NCBI RefSeq assembly: GCF_028598555.1
Contig: NZ_JAQRFN010000002.1
Span: forward strand, 1 to 64,000
DNA length: 64,000 nt
From: Xenorhabdus anantnagensis
GTDB lineage: Bacteria; Pseudomonadota; Gammaproteobacteria; Enterobacterales; Enterobacteriaceae
Direction of reading: 5' to 3'
In this document: positions 42,024 through 52,179 of the stretch, one piece after another
Numbering within the stretch: the stretch's first letter is position 1
How the letters are laid out: the number at the start of each line of letters is the position of its first letter
Notes under the pieces: model-generated
Told to the model about the DNA's origin: nothing
The model's input: the letters and a program-made list of their open reading frames with translations, nothing else
The model's database searches: none
Position numbers and translations under genes: made by a program

Positions 42024-42869
42024 ATGTCTTTGTATCAGGATAATCAGGCCCTCTCCCAACTCACGCTAGGTAAACCAACGCCTTACCGTGATAACTACGA
42101 TCCTACTTTATTGCAGGCAGTTCCCCGCAGTATGAATCGTGAACCGCTTGAACTATTTCCGGATAACCTCCCTTTTCATGGGGCTGATATCTGGACAATG
42201 TACGAACTCTCCTGGCTCAACACACGCGGCGTCCCCCAAGTTGCCATCGGTCATGTCAGCTTAGATGCGAACAGCGAAAACCTTATCGAATCAAAAAGTT
42301 TCAAGCTTTATCTGAACAGTTTTAATCAGACCCGCTTTGCTGATTGGGAAACGGTACAAAAAACCCTGCAACAAGATTTATCTGCTTGTGCCAACGGCAA
42401 TATTGAAGTTGTGTTACATCCTCTCCACGATTTCAGCCAGCAACCCATTGCTGAATTTGCAGGAAAATGCATCGATAATCAGGATATTGAAATCGATGAT
42501 TATCAATTCAAGCGCAGTTATCTTAACAATGCGGCAACTGGCCCTGTCGTTGAAGAAACTTTAGTTAGCCATTTGCTAAAATCGAACTGCCTGATCACTC
42601 ATCAGCCCGATTGGGGATCTGTCATGATCCGTTATAAAGGTGCCAAAATTGATCAGGAAAAGCTATTGCGCTACTTAGTTTCTTTTCGGCATCACAATGA
42701 ATTCCATGAACAATGTGTCGAACGCATTTTCAATGATTTAATGACGTTATGCGCTCCTGAAAAACTCACTGTTTATGCACGTTATACCCGTCGGGGAGGA
42801 TTGGATATCAATCCATGGCGCAGTAACGAAGCATTTGTTCCAGCAATAGGAAGATTAGCCCGCCAGTAA
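42024..42869 (+). CDS. queF: NADPH-dependent 7-cyano-7-deazaguanine reductase QueF
   Basis: Reduces preQ0 to preQ1 in queuosine synthesis. It is the long, two-domain type II form (281 aa; E. coli 282). The catalytic Cys that makes the thioimide is in [15 protein letters not shown] near residue 190, and the QueF motif [17 protein letters not shown] is near 91. Confidence 0.96.
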   Translation: MSLYQDNQALSQLTLGKPTPYRDNYDPTLLQAVPRSMNREPLELFPDNLPFHGADIWTMYELSWLNTRGVPQVAIGHVSLDANSENLIESKSFKLYLNSFNQTRFADWETVQKTLQQDLSACANGNIEVVLHPLHDFSQQPIAEFAGKCIDNQDIEIDDYQFKRSYLNNAATGPVVEETLVSHLLKSNCLITHQPDWGSVMIRYKGAKIDQEKLLRYLVSFRHHNEFHEQCVERIFNDLMTLCAPEKLTVYARYTRRGGLDINPWRSNEAFVPAIGRLARQ

Positions 42870-42920
42870 TCAAAGTGAACTGATTAGTGACAGCTAAACA
42901 AATTGCTGAATGAAATCAGT

Positions 42921-43002
42921 TATACCCAATAGATTTCGAGTTGCTGTGACGGTAAATGAGTAAAAGCAATAAAAAAGCAGCAACTTGAAAGATGAGGGTA
43001 TA
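42921..43002. repeat. Palindromic intergenic repeat, copy D (degenerate short form)
   Basis: An 82-bp element that keeps the TATACCCAATAGATTTCGAG and CAACTTGAAAGATGAGGGTATA ends, while the core has been replaced by unrelated AT-rich sequence. It lies 44 bp before the ppnN start, so it is probably transcribed in the ppnN leader. Confidence 0.8.
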
Positions 43003-43046
43003 AATCATTATTGAGGAACCCCTGCAAAGGGTAAAAGGAGACATTC

Positions 43047-44414
43047 TTGATTACACATGTCAATCCATTAGGATCGATGGATTTACTCTCTCAGCTTGAA
43101 GTAGATATGCTTAAGCGTACCGCAAGCAGTGATTTATACCGCCTTTTCCGTAACTGTTCACTGGCCGTTCTCAACTCCGGTAGCCAGACAGATAACAGTA
43201 AAGAATTATTATCAAAATATGAAAATTTTGATATCAACGTACTGCGTAGAGAGCGCGGCGTAAAACTAGAACTCGTTAATCCCCCAGAAGAAGCATTCGT
43301 TGATGGCAAAATCATCCGTTCTCTGCAAGCAAATCTTTTCGCAGTACTGCGAGATATTTTGTTCGTTCACGCGCAAATTGTCAGTGCACAGAAAGCGAAC
43401 AATTTAAATATGGAAAATGGTATGCACATTACCAATACCATTTTCTCAATCCTGCGCAACGCCAAAGCACTGCACATCTCGGAAGAACCCAATATGATTG
43501 TTTGTTGGGGTGGTCATTCCATTAATGAGAAAGAATACCTGTACGGGCGCAAAGTAGGGAATGAGCTTGGATTACGTGAACTGAATATCTGTACGGGCTG
43601 TGGGCCTGGTGCAATGGAAGCGCCGATGAAAGGAGCCGCAGTAGGGCATGCCCAGCAGAATTACAAGAAAAGTCGTTTCATTGGCATTACAGAACCTTCA
43701 ATTATCGCAGCAGAGCCACCCAATCCGCTGGTGAATGAACTGATCATTATGCCTGATATTGAAAAGCGTCTGGAAGCCTTTGTCCGTATAGCCCATGGCA
43801 TCATTATCTTCCCTGGCGGGGTAGGAACGGCAGAAGAATTGCTGTATTTGCTGTCTATTTTGATGAGTCACGAAAATAAAGAGCAAGTTCTACCGCTGAT
43901 TTTGACTGGTCCCAAAGAAAGCGCCAATTACTTTCAAGTGTTGGATGAATTTATCGTTAATACTCTGGGGAAACAGGCTCGCCATTACTATCGCGTTATT
44001 GTGGATGCCCCGTCAGAAGTCGCTCGTATCATGAAAAAAGCCATGCTGAGCGTCAAAGAAAACCGCCTCTCTACCGGAGACGCCTATAGCTTCAACTGGT
44101 CACTGAAAATCAACCCTGATTTGCAGTCTCCATTCAGTCCATCCCACGACAACATGGCTGACCTGAATTTATTCCCAAATCAGTCACCAGAAAAACTGGC
44201 CTCAGCGCTACGACGCGCATTTTCTGGTATTGTGGCAGGCAATGTAAAAGAAGTGGGTATTCATGCCATAGAAAAACATGGGGCATTCAAGATCCATGGA
44301 GATGTGGATATCATGCATAGCATGGACAACCTTCTGAAAGATTTTGTAGAGCAGGATCGCATGAAACTTCCCGGAGGCACTGCTTATGAGCCATGTTATG
44401 AGATAATCAAATAA
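43047..44414 (+). CDS. ppnN: Pyrimidine/purine nucleotide 5'-monophosphate nucleosidase PpnN
   Basis: Nucleosidase that splits nucleotide monophosphates into base and ribose 5-phosphate and is activated by (p)ppGpp in E. coli. The 455-aa protein has an N-terminal domain, a LOG-like core with [14 protein letters not shown] and PGGVGTAEE, and a C-terminal domain. The start is a TTG at 43047, 6 nt after an AAGGAG site, giving [12 protein letters not shown] as in the E. coli protein. Confidence 0.96.
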   Translation: MITHVNPLGSMDLLSQLEVDMLKRTASSDLYRLFRNCSLAVLNSGSQTDNSKELLSKYENFDINVLRRERGVKLELVNPPEEAFVDGKIIRSLQANLFAVLRDILFVHAQIVSAQKANNLNMENGMHITNTIFSILRNAKALHISEEPNMIVCWGGHSINEKEYLYGRKVGNELGLRELNICTGCGPGAMEAPMKGAAVGHAQQNYKKSRFIGITEPSIIAAEPPNPLVNELIIMPDIEKRLEAFVRIAHGIIIFPGGVGTAEELLYLLSILMSHENKEQVLPLILTGPKESANYFQVLDEFIVNTLGKQARHYYRVIVDAPSEVARIMKKAMLSVKENRLSTGDAYSFNWSLKINPDLQSPFSPSHDNMADLNLFPNQSPEKLASALRRAFSGIVAGNVKEVGIHAIEKHGAFKIHGDVDIMHSMDNLLKDFVEQDRMKLPGGTAYEPCYEIIK

Positions 44415-44480
44415 ATCGCAGATGCCTTTTCTCATCAATTCAATGAGGCTGGTGCCAAGGAATCAATCCACGGATGGAAT

Positions 44481-45245
44481 ATGACGACCATGATACACCT
44501 TTTGATTGTAGACGCTTTAAATCTGATTCGACGCATCCATGCAGTACAGGGAAGCCCTTGTATTCCCGCCTGTGAACATGCGTTAAAGCAGTTAATCATC
44601 CACGCATCCCCAACCCATGCCGTGGCGGTATTTGATGAAGATGATCGCAGCCAGAGCTGGCGCCATCATCTTCTCCCCGATTACAAAGCGGGACGCTCTG
44701 CCATGCCGGACAATTTGCAGCAAGAAATGCCATTAATTAAGCAGTCATTCAATGCACTGGGAGTCGCCTGCTGGCACGCGGAAGGGCATGAAGCGGATGA
44801 TTTAGCCGCAACACTGGCAACAAAAGTCGCTGATAGCGGGCATAGTGTCACGATCGTTTCAACCGATAAAGGCTATTGCCAGCTTATTTCTCCCAATATC
44901 CAAATTCGTGATTACTTCCAAAAACGCTGGCTGGATTTACCTTTTATCCAGCAAGAGTTTGGCGTTGCCCCTAACCAGCTTCCCGATTATTGGGGGCTTG
45001 CAGGCATCAGTAGCAGTAAAATCCCCGGTGTTCAGGGCATTGGCCCCAAAACTGCGGCCATTCTGTTACAACAAGCAGGTTCACTGGATAATTTATTCCA
45101 GAATCTGGAAACCTTGCCGGATAAATGGCGCAATAAATTGGAATCTCATAAAGAAATGGCTTATATCAGCCGCGAAATTGCAGCGCTAAAAACCGACTTA
45201 TCACTACAGGGAAATTTGCAGCAATTGAGACTTATCAATAGATAA
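44481..45245 (+). CDS. xni: Flap endonuclease Xni (ExoIX)
   Basis: FEN-family protein of 254 aa that binds and cleaves 5' flaps at DNA structures. Acidic metal-site residues are in [19 protein letters not shown] and [13 protein letters not shown]; the helix-hairpin-helix is in [12 protein letters not shown]. It lacks one of the two full metal sites of Pol I-type nucleases, as in E. coli Xni. E. coli sdaCB, which lies between ppnN and xni there, is missing. Confidence 0.94.
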   Translation: MTTMIHLLIVDALNLIRRIHAVQGSPCIPACEHALKQLIIHASPTHAVAVFDEDDRSQSWRHHLLPDYKAGRSAMPDNLQQEMPLIKQSFNALGVACWHAEGHEADDLAATLATKVADSGHSVTIVSTDKGYCQLISPNIQIRDYFQKRWLDLPFIQQEFGVAPNQLPDYWGLAGISSSKIPGVQGIGPKTAAILLQQAGSLDNLFQNLETLPDKWRNKLESHKEMAYISREIAALKTDLSLQGNLQQLRLINR

Positions 45246-45264
45246 AAAATTAATGCTGTTATAC

Positions 45265-45312
45265 GAATATATTGTTGCAGAAATATATTGTTACAGAAAC
45301 ATATTGTTACAG
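45265..45312. repeat. 16-bp tandem repeat, three units, after xni
   Basis: GAATATATTGTTGCAG, AAATATATTGTTACAG and AAACATATTGTTACAG stand in the spacer between convergent xni and prtD. Confidence 0.9.
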
Positions 45313-45412
45313 GAATATGATGTGTGATACCCGTTGCTATGCAAATTTTACAAGCCAGCAAAACGTGGTATCACATTTCAGTCATCTCAACTAATCATCT
45401 TAACCAATCATC

Positions 45413-46888
45413 CTAACCAAAATAATCAGAAATTAACTTAATATGTTCACCCTTTAATTGACCGGATTCATTCAATAACCCAATCCATGCTTTCATATAG
45501 TCATATTTTGCCTGAGATAATTCACGACGAGCGGTATAAAGCTGTTGCTCGGCATTCAATATATCGACATTCACTCTCTGCCCCAGCGCTACACTTTTCT
45601 GGGTCGCCTTCACTTGTAATGCCGCCGCTTCCACCGCCATTTCATAGGCCCGTATCCGCTTTTCACCATTCACACAGGCGTTATAATTGCGCCTCAGCGC
45701 ATTCAGGATTTCTCCTGTCTGAGCATCCATCTCATATTTAGTCTTGCCATAGTTTGCTGCTGATTGACGCACCGCCGCCGAAGTACCTCCGCCATTATAG
45801 AGGTTCATGGACACGCGCAATCCAATAGAATCAGTCCGGTATTTTTGGTCGATACTGTTATCGCTGCTGGATTTATTTTCGCTATGGGAAGCATACAACT
45901 CCAGTTTCGGCAGATACCCCGCGCGATTGCGCGCAATATCTTGATACGCTACCTCAACTTTCTGTCGGGTCGCCGCCAGTTGTGGATTCTGACGTAATGC
46001 CAGCTGTTCCCAATCGGCATAGTGTTCTAAGTCTAGTTTGATTGTTTTGAACCGCGGAGAATTAGATAAAGAGTTGGATAAAGAGTTGGATAAAGAGTTA
46101 AATAAAGAGTCAGATAAACGATTAACAGGCAAATCTGCCGGCAACGGTATGCCAACTAATAACTGCAAGTCACGAATGGCTGCATCCAACTCATCTTGTA
46201 CCACTAACTCATCAGCCAGTACCTGACTGTAACGCGTCTGAGTTTCCGCTACATCAGTACGAGTGCCTTCACCGGAAGAAAACAATTTCTGATTGTGCTC
46301 GAGTTGCTCCTCATAAGCTGCCCGCTGCTGGGCTACTTGTGCCAAACGATCCTGCGCATAAGCCACAGCCATATAATTGTTCACTACTCTGACCGCCAAT
46401 TGCTGGCTATCCGCCCGAAATCGGCTATCACTCATCAAGGTATAAGCCTGGCGGGTTCGATAACGCGCCCACGCTTCGAAATCGATCAACGGCTGAGTCA
46501 AGACAATCGCACCGTTATAGCTGTTATATTGCCGATCACGGCTCTCCCTGATGGCCCTTCCCCGATTGTTTAAAGATTGCGATTCCATCTTCTGCCAGTT
46601 TTGCGGCGAATTCTGGTAACTGATTAATATTTTGGGCAGTAACTCTGCCATCCCAATATTTTTTTCTTCCTGCCCGGCTTCCTGTTCTTTGATCGCAGCC
46701 TGAAACGTCGGATCGTGCTGCAATGCCAGCGCATAAACCTCCGTTAAGGAAAGCGCACTGGCAGAACGAGAAAACAACACCAGCGATAATAATGACACGG
46801 ACAATAACGACACAGAAAATAACTTGTTGAAAAATAAATAAAATATCGAGGTGTATCTATTGGCAAAAAAACGGTAATACATCAACAT
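45413..46888 (-). CDS. prtD: TolC-family outer-membrane channel of the protease secretion system
   Basis: Outer-membrane component of the type I secretion system, a trimeric TolC-like channel joining PrtC to the outside. The 491-aa precursor has an unusually long N-terminal signal region (cleavage probably after SASA near 46) and two OEP repeats. Between them a NSLS-type tetrapeptide repeat (residues about 257-277) interrupts the inter-repeat linker. Last gene of the prt cluster, 5 nt after prtC. Named as in Photorhabdus; the Dickeya equivalent is PrtF. Confidence 0.9.
   Translation of the reverse strand: MLMYYRFFANRYTSIFYLFFNKLFSVSLLSVSLLSLVLFSRSASALSLTEVYALALQHDPTFQAAIKEQEAGQEEKNIGMAELLPKILISYQNSPQNWQKMESQSLNNRGRAIRESRDRQYNSYNGAIVLTQPLIDFEAWARYRTRQAYTLMSDSRFRADSQQLAVRVVNNYMAVAYAQDRLAQVAQQRAAYEEQLEHNQKLFSSGEGTRTDVAETQTRYSQVLADELVVQDELDAAIRDLQLLVGIPLPADLPVNRLSDSLFNSLSNSLSNSLSNSPRFKTIKLDLEHYADWEQLALRQNPQLAATRQKVEVAYQDIARNRAGYLPKLELYASHSENKSSSDNSIDQKYRTDSIGLRVSMNLYNGGGTSAAVRQSAANYGKTKYEMDAQTGEILNALRRNYNACVNGEKRIRAYEMAVEAAALQVKATQKSVALGQRVNVDILNAEQQLYTARRELSQAKYDYMKAWIGLLNESGQLKGEHIKLISDYFG
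46059..46118 (-). repeat. 12-bp in-frame tandem repeat in prtD, five units
   Basis: GAGTTGGATAAA-type units (two perfect, three with 1-3 changes) repeat five times on the plus strand and encode Ser/Asn/Leu tetrapeptides on the minus strand. Confidence 0.9.
46785..46829 (-). repeat. 15-bp degenerate tandem repeat in the prtD signal-peptide region
   Basis: GATAATAATGACACG, GACAATAACGACACA and GAAAATAACTTGTTG encode the SVSLLSVSLLSLV hydrophobic stretch, which therefore appears to have been lengthened by duplication. Confidence 0.7.
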
Positions 46889-46893
46889 CCCCG

Positions 46894-48231
46894 TTACTCC
46901 TCAATCAGCGATGTAGACGCCCTGTCCATCAATGGCTTGAACAGATAGCTCAGCAATGAACGCGAACCTGTTTTGACGAATACTTCAACAGACATGCCCG
47001 GTTTGATATTCAATCCTGCCAGTTTCTCCATGCCTTCCGGGCTTACTCTCAACCGCATTTGGTAATAAGGTTCTCTTGTCACCCCATCCACCAAACGGTC
47101 GGCAGAAACTACCATCACCTTGCCCGCGACTTTTGGCGTCCGGTTTTGATTGAATGCCGTAAACATCAAATCAACATCCTGCCCTATAGCCACTTTATCA
47201 ATCAGGTTCACCATCAAACGCGCCTCCACTTCCAGCGCACTCCGGGTTGGCAGAATCTCCATTAATTTCTCACCGGAAGCTACCACCCCACCCTGAGTAA
47301 ACACGGTTAATCCAACCACCGAGCCATCTACCGGCGCAATGATGGAGGTATGTGACAGATCAAATTGTGCCGTCTCCAGCTTATTTCCCAGCTCATTAGC
47401 CAATACTTGTATATCTGCCAGTTGGCTCCGTACTTCACGTTGGTAATCCGCCTGACGCTGGATAACTCGCTGTTGCGTTTCCTGTCGCTGCTTTTCAAGC
47501 TGGCCGATACGCCCACTCATCTCAGCCATGCTGCCACTCAATTCACTTTGGCTACGCAGTAATTCCAGATAGCGGTTACGGGGAAAATACCCCTCTTCAG
47601 TCAGAGGTTGCAGATTCGTAACCTGCTCCTTGAGTGAAACTTGCTGTTGCTGTTTGCTCATCAGGGCTTCCCGCAGTCCCTTGATTTGAAAATTCAGTCC
47701 CTCTTCAGTCTGCTGCATTCCTGCCAAATCACTGCGCAGCATTTCACGACGTGATAAAAAGAGCTGTTTCTGCAAGGCAATAATCTCATCAATGCGTGGT
47801 TCCGATTGCTGATTCAAGAGCGTGGGAGGGAAAACAACAGCATCCCGCCCTTGCTGCTCAGCCAGAAGCCGGGCTTCCGTTGCCAATGTGGTATAAAACT
47901 GTTGTTTCAGAGAATCAATTTGGGCATTAACCTGTACCTGACTGAGCTGAACCAAAACCTGCCCGGCCTTCACTTGCTCGCCCTCTTTCACCTGAATTTG
48001 CCTGATAATGCCATTAACAGGGGACTGTACCGTTTTACGGTTTCCATCAACCACGACAGTACCAGAAGAAGCAACCCCTTTATCAAGGGGGGCAAATGCT
48101 GCCCAGATGAGAAACCCCAGAATGCCAATCCCAATCACCAACCAGCCTATTCGCAGGTAACGATTTGCATCCAGCGGCAATAATTCCGACACCTCGTTTT
48201 GGGCATCCTTTGCGTTAGTCTGATAGGACAT
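46894..48231 (-). CDS. prtC: Type I secretion membrane-fusion protein (HlyD family)
   Basis: Periplasmic adaptor of the protease exporter. It is anchored by one TM helix (about residues 27-47), followed by a lipoyl half-motif (GTVVVDGNRKTVQSPVNGI), a long coiled-coil hairpin, the second lipoyl half (TSIIAPVDGSVVGL) and a beta-barrel domain. The ATG at 48231 has GGGAG 5 nt upstream and is preferred to a TTG 27 nt further up, giving 445 aa. Between prtB and prtD. Equivalent to Dickeya PrtE. Confidence 0.93.
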   Translation of the reverse strand: MSYQTNAKDAQNEVSELLPLDANRYLRIGWLVIGIGILGFLIWAAFAPLDKGVASSGTVVVDGNRKTVQSPVNGIIRQIQVKEGEQVKAGQVLVQLSQVQVNAQIDSLKQQFYTTLATEARLLAEQQGRDAVVFPPTLLNQQSEPRIDEIIALQKQLFLSRREMLRSDLAGMQQTEEGLNFQIKGLREALMSKQQQQVSLKEQVTNLQPLTEEGYFPRNRYLELLRSQSELSGSMAEMSGRIGQLEKQRQETQQRVIQRQADYQREVRSQLADIQVLANELGNKLETAQFDLSHTSIIAPVDGSVVGLTVFTQGGVVASGEKLMEILPTRSALEVEARLMVNLIDKVAIGQDVDLMFTAFNQNRTPKVAGKVMVVSADRLVDGVTREPYYQMRLRVSPEGMEKLAGLNIKPGMSVEVFVKTGSRSLLSYLFKPLMDRASTSLIEE

Positions 48232-48282
48232 CTTTACTCCCAAATAGAAATATCCCAAGAATTGAAATATGGCTGAATCATG

Positions 48283-50055
48283 TTATGAGGCACGTTCGAC
48301 CGCTTTTAACTGCGATTGTGATTGTGACGGAGACGAAGATTGAGATAGCGCCTCCATAACTTGCTGGGAAGGGCCAAACATTTTCATTTTCCCCTGCACC
48401 AACAGCAAAATTTTGGTTGTTTGCGAGAGCAATGAAGGCCTGTGGGTGATAACGACCACCGTTTTACCTTGTTCCCGTAATTGAGCAATCGCATGGCTCA
48501 GGGCTTTTTCACCAATATCATCCAGATTCGAGTTAGGTTCATCCAATACCAAGAGCGATGGATTGCCATATAGAGCACGAGCCAAACCAATTCGTTGTTT
48601 TTGTCCGCCAGACAGCCCCATGCCACCAGCGCCAATCACAGTGTCATAACCCTGCTCAAGATTGAGTACTAATTCATGAACACCGGCTTTCTTCGCCGCC
48701 TCAATGACTTTTTCAGGTTCAACATCATTAAAACGAGCGATATTTTCCGCGATCGTGCCACCAAACAGCTCAATATCCTGTGGCAGATAACCTATGGATG
48801 CCCCCAACTCATCTTTGTTCCACTGGTAGATATCAGCATCATCAAGCCGTACCACGCCCTCTTGCGCTGGCCATATCCCCACCAGCAAACGAGCCAGTGT
48901 GGATTTTCCCGATGCACTGGGGCCAATCACTCCCAACACATCACCAGAATTCAAGGCAAAGTTGATATCCTGCAAGACATATTGATTATTTGGTGATGAT
49001 CCGTTTTGTGAAGCCTCGACTGTCCGCATTTTACTCGGTGGCATTGCTGATACTTTTTCCAGTCGTAACTTCCCCTCAGGAGGGGGTAATGACATGCCAC
49101 TTCTGCGTTCTGGTTGGGCTTTCAGCAGCTTGTCCAATCGTTGCCATGACAGGCGGGCAGCACTCCAACTCTTCCATGCCTGTATCAATTGCTCAATCGG
49201 CGACAACGCCCTTCCCATCAAAATAGAACCCGCAATCATCATCCCGGGAGTGATATTCCCTTCAATCGCCAACCAACCGCCCAAGCCAAGAATCAACGAT
49301 TGCAAAGCCAAGCGCACCGTTTTGGTCAATGCGGTGATAGATGCGGATCGTTCACTGGCAATGCGCTGAAAATTGAGAAAACGCTTATGCAGGCCAAACC
49401 AACGATGGCGCAATGTCGGCAACATCCCGAGCGCTTCAATGACTTCGGCATTACGCAAGTTAGTACTGGCTAAATTGGCTGATCGTAAAGAAAGATTGTT
49501 TGCTTCTGTTAGAGGCGCTTGAGATAACCACTGATTCAGCACCGCCAGCGCGATCAAAATGATCGCCCCAACCAGCGCCAACAATCCCAAATACGGGCTG
49601 AACAGAAAAATGACGCAAAGGTAGACAGGAAACCAAGGCGCATCAAAAAAAGCAAACAGTGCATTACCTGTCAGAAATTGGCGGATGGTCGCCAAATCAT
49701 TGAGCATCTGTCCTGCGTCAGTGGAACCATTTCTCAGGTTGGATTCATATGAGGCGGTATAAACCCGCTGGTTCAGGTGCATATCAAACTGGCTGCCAAT
49801 GCGGATCACCACCATGCTTCGGATATATTCCAACCCGCCCATAATGGCGAACATACCCAGTGTGATCAACGTCAGCATCAGCAAAGTCATTTCATTACTG
49901 GATGGCAGTACTCGATCATATACTTGAAGCATATAAATAGTGGGAACCAGCATCAGCAAATTGATGAATGCCGTAAATAAGCCAATAGTCCAGAAAACCT
50001 TGCTGCGTGCACGGATAACATCCGTGATTTCATCCTTTGGAAAGCGTAATTTCAC
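48283..50055 (-). CDS. prtB: Type I secretion ABC transporter (permease/ATPase)
   Basis: Inner-membrane motor that recognises the C-terminal signal of PrtA. It is a 590-aa half-transporter with a six-helix TM domain (residues 20-310) and an ATPase domain with Walker A GPSASGKST (378-386), signature LSGGQKQR and Walker B LLVLDEPNSNLD. There is no N-terminal C39-like domain, as expected for RTX-protease exporters. The Ser/Gln-rich tail (SQSQSQ) is low complexity. Equivalent to Dickeya PrtD. Confidence 0.94.
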   Translation of the reverse strand: MKLRFPKDEITDVIRARSKVFWTIGLFTAFINLLMLVPTIYMLQVYDRVLPSSNEMTLLMLTLITLGMFAIMGGLEYIRSMVVIRIGSQFDMHLNQRVYTASYESNLRNGSTDAGQMLNDLATIRQFLTGNALFAFFDAPWFPVYLCVIFLFSPYLGLLALVGAIILIALAVLNQWLSQAPLTEANNLSLRSANLASTNLRNAEVIEALGMLPTLRHRWFGLHKRFLNFQRIASERSASITALTKTVRLALQSLILGLGGWLAIEGNITPGMMIAGSILMGRALSPIEQLIQAWKSWSAARLSWQRLDKLLKAQPERRSGMSLPPPEGKLRLEKVSAMPPSKMRTVEASQNGSSPNNQYVLQDINFALNSGDVLGVIGPSASGKSTLARLLVGIWPAQEGVVRLDDADIYQWNKDELGASIGYLPQDIELFGGTIAENIARFNDVEPEKVIEAAKKAGVHELVLNLEQGYDTVIGAGGMGLSGGQKQRIGLARALYGNPSLLVLDEPNSNLDDIGEKALSHAIAQLREQGKTVVVITHRPSLLSQTTKILLLVQGKMKMFGPSQQVMEALSQSSSPSQSQSQLKAVERAS

Positions 50056-50116
50056 TGCAATCCCTTTATCATTAACTGAAGCAAAACGAATTAGTTATCT
50101 ATACCTTTATATTTTT

Positions 50117-50144
50117 CAATCCACAGCTTTCGATCCACAGCTTT
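50117..50144. repeat. 14-bp tandem duplication between inh and prtB
   Basis: CAATCCACAGCTTT is followed by CGATCCACAGCTTT in the 125-bp gap upstream of prtB. Confidence 0.85.
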
Positions 50145-50180
50145 GCTGAAATTTATCGGATAAATAACCATGCATGATTT

Positions 50181-50666
50181 TTATTTTGTTGCCGCATTCG
50201 CTGTGCCACTAAATGTCATGACCAGTTCCCGGCCATCAACAAAATAGGCAATCCACTGTTCCGACTCATGACTAAAAAATGCCAAACTATTGCCATCACC
50301 ATCGGTCAATGTGATGCCATCAGGAGACGGATACCATCCTTCAACCGACGGGCCAATCAACTCAGTTACACAAGCATCACCTTTCAAAGCCCAAATTGAA
50401 CCTTCGGGTAAATGGGTATCAGTCAATTCAATACTGCACAACTTATTCCCATCGGAGAGTTGCCATAATCCTTTCAACTCACCAGCAGATGGAAGTCTCA
50501 AACTGCTTGCCATACATCCTCCTACAAAAAAGAGAGAAAAAATTATCAATAAGATCGATTTTGATAAAAGCGGTTTTAATAAAAACAGTTTCGATATAAA
50601 AAACGGGCGACTACAAAGAAAGGGGTCAAAAAAAACAGGTACTAAACTGCGATATCGATATGACAT
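50181..50666 (-). CDS. inh: Serralysin (alkaline protease) inhibitor Inh
   Basis: Periplasmic inhibitor of 161 aa (precursor) that protects the producer from its own serralysin. The mature part starts SSLRLPSAGEL, the N-terminal trunk that enters the protease active site in the Dickeya and Pseudomonas inhibitors; two cysteines form the conserved disulfide. The ATG at 50666 has a perfect GGAGG site, but the leader before SSLRLP is about 53 residues, twice the usual, and contains a 15-bp repeat array. A second GGAGGA site precedes an internal ATG at 50513 that would yield a leaderless MASSLRLP product. Confidence 0.93.
   Translation of the reverse strand: MSYRYRSLVPVFFDPFLCSRPFFISKLFLLKPLLSKSILLIIFSLFFVGGCMASSLRLPSAGELKGLWQLSDGNKLCSIELTDTHLPEGSIWALKGDACVTELIGPSVEGWYPSPDGITLTDGDGNSLAFFSHESEQWIAYFVDGRELVMTFSGTANAATK
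50554..50598 (-). repeat. 15-bp degenerate tandem repeat in the Inh leader
   Basis: GATCGATTTTGATAA, AAGCGGTTTTAATAA and AAACAGTTTCGATAT encode the KLFLLKPLLSKSI part of the long leader. Confidence 0.75.
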
Positions 50667-50696
50667 GGCTACCTCCTTTCCATCACTTCATAATAC

Positions 50697-50722
50697 TGCC
50701 GTATCCTGAGAGGCATACGGCA
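50697..50722 (-). terminator. Hairpin between prtA and inh
   Basis: TGCCGTAT (50697-50704) pairs with ATACGGCA (50715-50722) over a 10-nt loop, 27 bp after the prtA stop. The T-run is poor, so it probably acts as an mRNA stabiliser or partial terminator that lets prtA be expressed above the downstream genes. Confidence 0.55.
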
Positions 50723-50748
50723 ATATTCCATTAATGTGATGACATCAA

Positions 50749-52179
50749 TTAGACGATGAAATCTGCCTCAGTCAACGGTTGACCGATAACTTTCACCAGA
50801 AAATCATTGCCAGACAGATCACCACCAAGGCTGATTTCCAGATCAGTAACATCATTCGCTTTATCATAAGTGATCAGTACTTCGCCAGCCTTACCTGAGA
50901 ACGAGTCCACAAATTTGATATCGCCAGTACCGCCGAAGTTGAAATCAGACAGATCGATCTTGTCTTCACCAGAGATGAAATCATGAATCCAGTCTGGGTT
51001 GTCTTTCAGTGACTCTTTGCCGTCCAGATAAACAAAGGTATCGTTGCCTTCGCCACCCCACAGATGATCACCGCCCAGGCCGCCATAAATGACATCATTA
51101 CCTGCACCACCTTTCAGGATGTTATCTGCGCTGTTACCTACCAGAATATCGTCACCGCTGCCGCCAATCGCGTTTTCAATAACGACGCCACGAGCGATGG
51201 AAACGTTACCTTTCAGGCCGCCAACATCAGAAAAAGCACCTTCATTCAAATTAATGCGCTGATTTTGGGTAAAGCCAGAGAAATCAAAGGTATCTTCACC
51301 GCCAGCATCCCAGACACTGAATACGAGTTTGCTGTTAGCATCAGTTGCGGTCATGAAATCACGATCAGTATTGGAGTTGAAACCATATACGGTATCTCCC
51401 TTGCGAGTTTCCATATTCGCACCATACAATTCCTGAATGGCAGAAATATCATTCAACAAAGGTGCCGATGAATATTGATATTTGAAATCTTGACCAGTGA
51501 ATTTTTCACCAAAGTAACTCATGACGGTATAAGCACGAGAATCTTCGAAATATTTCGCTGATTTGATATAGCTTGGACGTATTTTATCAGAAGCATCATA
51601 ATCGGCAGGATGTTCCAGCCCTAATGCATGCCCAATTTCATGAGTGAAAGTCTGACGGGCATAACCATTCACATCAATGTCATTGTCTACAAAAGTATGG
51701 TTTTTCGCATTATACCAAGTATAAGCCGTTTTCTGTCCCTGTGGCAGAGTGGCAAATGCATAATCGCCTACGTCACTATGATCAAAGAAACCAAAAGTTA
51801 TATTCGCTTTATTAGCGTTACTCACCTCGGTAAATTTAATCTTGGCAACATCAGACCAGGATTGTAAAGAAAGTTTCGCGGCTTCTTGTTGTTCTTCATT
51901 AAAAGAACTGAAGTCAGAAATCTTAAACCACGGCATTATAGAAGGTTCTGATTCCAGAAAATGATACGATAATTCCAATGTGCCAGAATTAATGTATTTC
52001 TTGGACCACTGATAATCGCCACGTACCAGCCTATCAGGCGCTTCATCTGCTAATACCTTATGCGCAACACGAACATCAGGATCAGAGTTTGGAACGTAGG
52101 CGGTGAGAAGTGAATGAACATCGTGAACGGAATTGGAATCAGATAACCCCACATAGGTATATTTTTTCTTTGAGGTCAT
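50749..52179 (-). CDS. prtA: Serralysin-family secreted metalloprotease PrtA
   Basis: Secreted zinc protease (476 aa) of the RTX family. It has HEIGHALGLEH at residues 180-190, the Met-turn VMSYF (Met220, Tyr222), then calcium-binding nonapeptide repeats (GGSGDDILV, GGAGNDVIYGG, GGEGNDTF) and a C-terminal type I signal ending DFIV. There is no N-terminal Sec signal; a short propeptide is expected. The ATG at 52179 follows an AGGAG site; a start 21 nt further up is rejected. First gene of prtA-inh-prtB-prtC-prtD. Known in Photorhabdus as a protease made during insect infection. Confidence 0.95.
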   Translation of the reverse strand: MTSKKKYTYVGLSDSNSVHDVHSLLTAYVPNSDPDVRVAHKVLADEAPDRLVRGDYQWSKKYINSGTLELSYHFLESEPSIMPWFKISDFSSFNEEQQEAAKLSLQSWSDVAKIKFTEVSNANKANITFGFFDHSDVGDYAFATLPQGQKTAYTWYNAKNHTFVDNDIDVNGYARQTFTHEIGHALGLEHPADYDASDKIRPSYIKSAKYFEDSRAYTVMSYFGEKFTGQDFKYQYSSAPLLNDISAIQELYGANMETRKGDTVYGFNSNTDRDFMTATDANSKLVFSVWDAGGEDTFDFSGFTQNQRINLNEGAFSDVGGLKGNVSIARGVVIENAIGGSGDDILVGNSADNILKGGAGNDVIYGGLGGDHLWGGEGNDTFVYLDGKESLKDNPDWIHDFISGEDKIDLSDFNFGGTGDIKFVDSFSGKAGEVLITYDKANDVTDLEISLGGDLSGNDFLVKVIGQPLTEADFIV

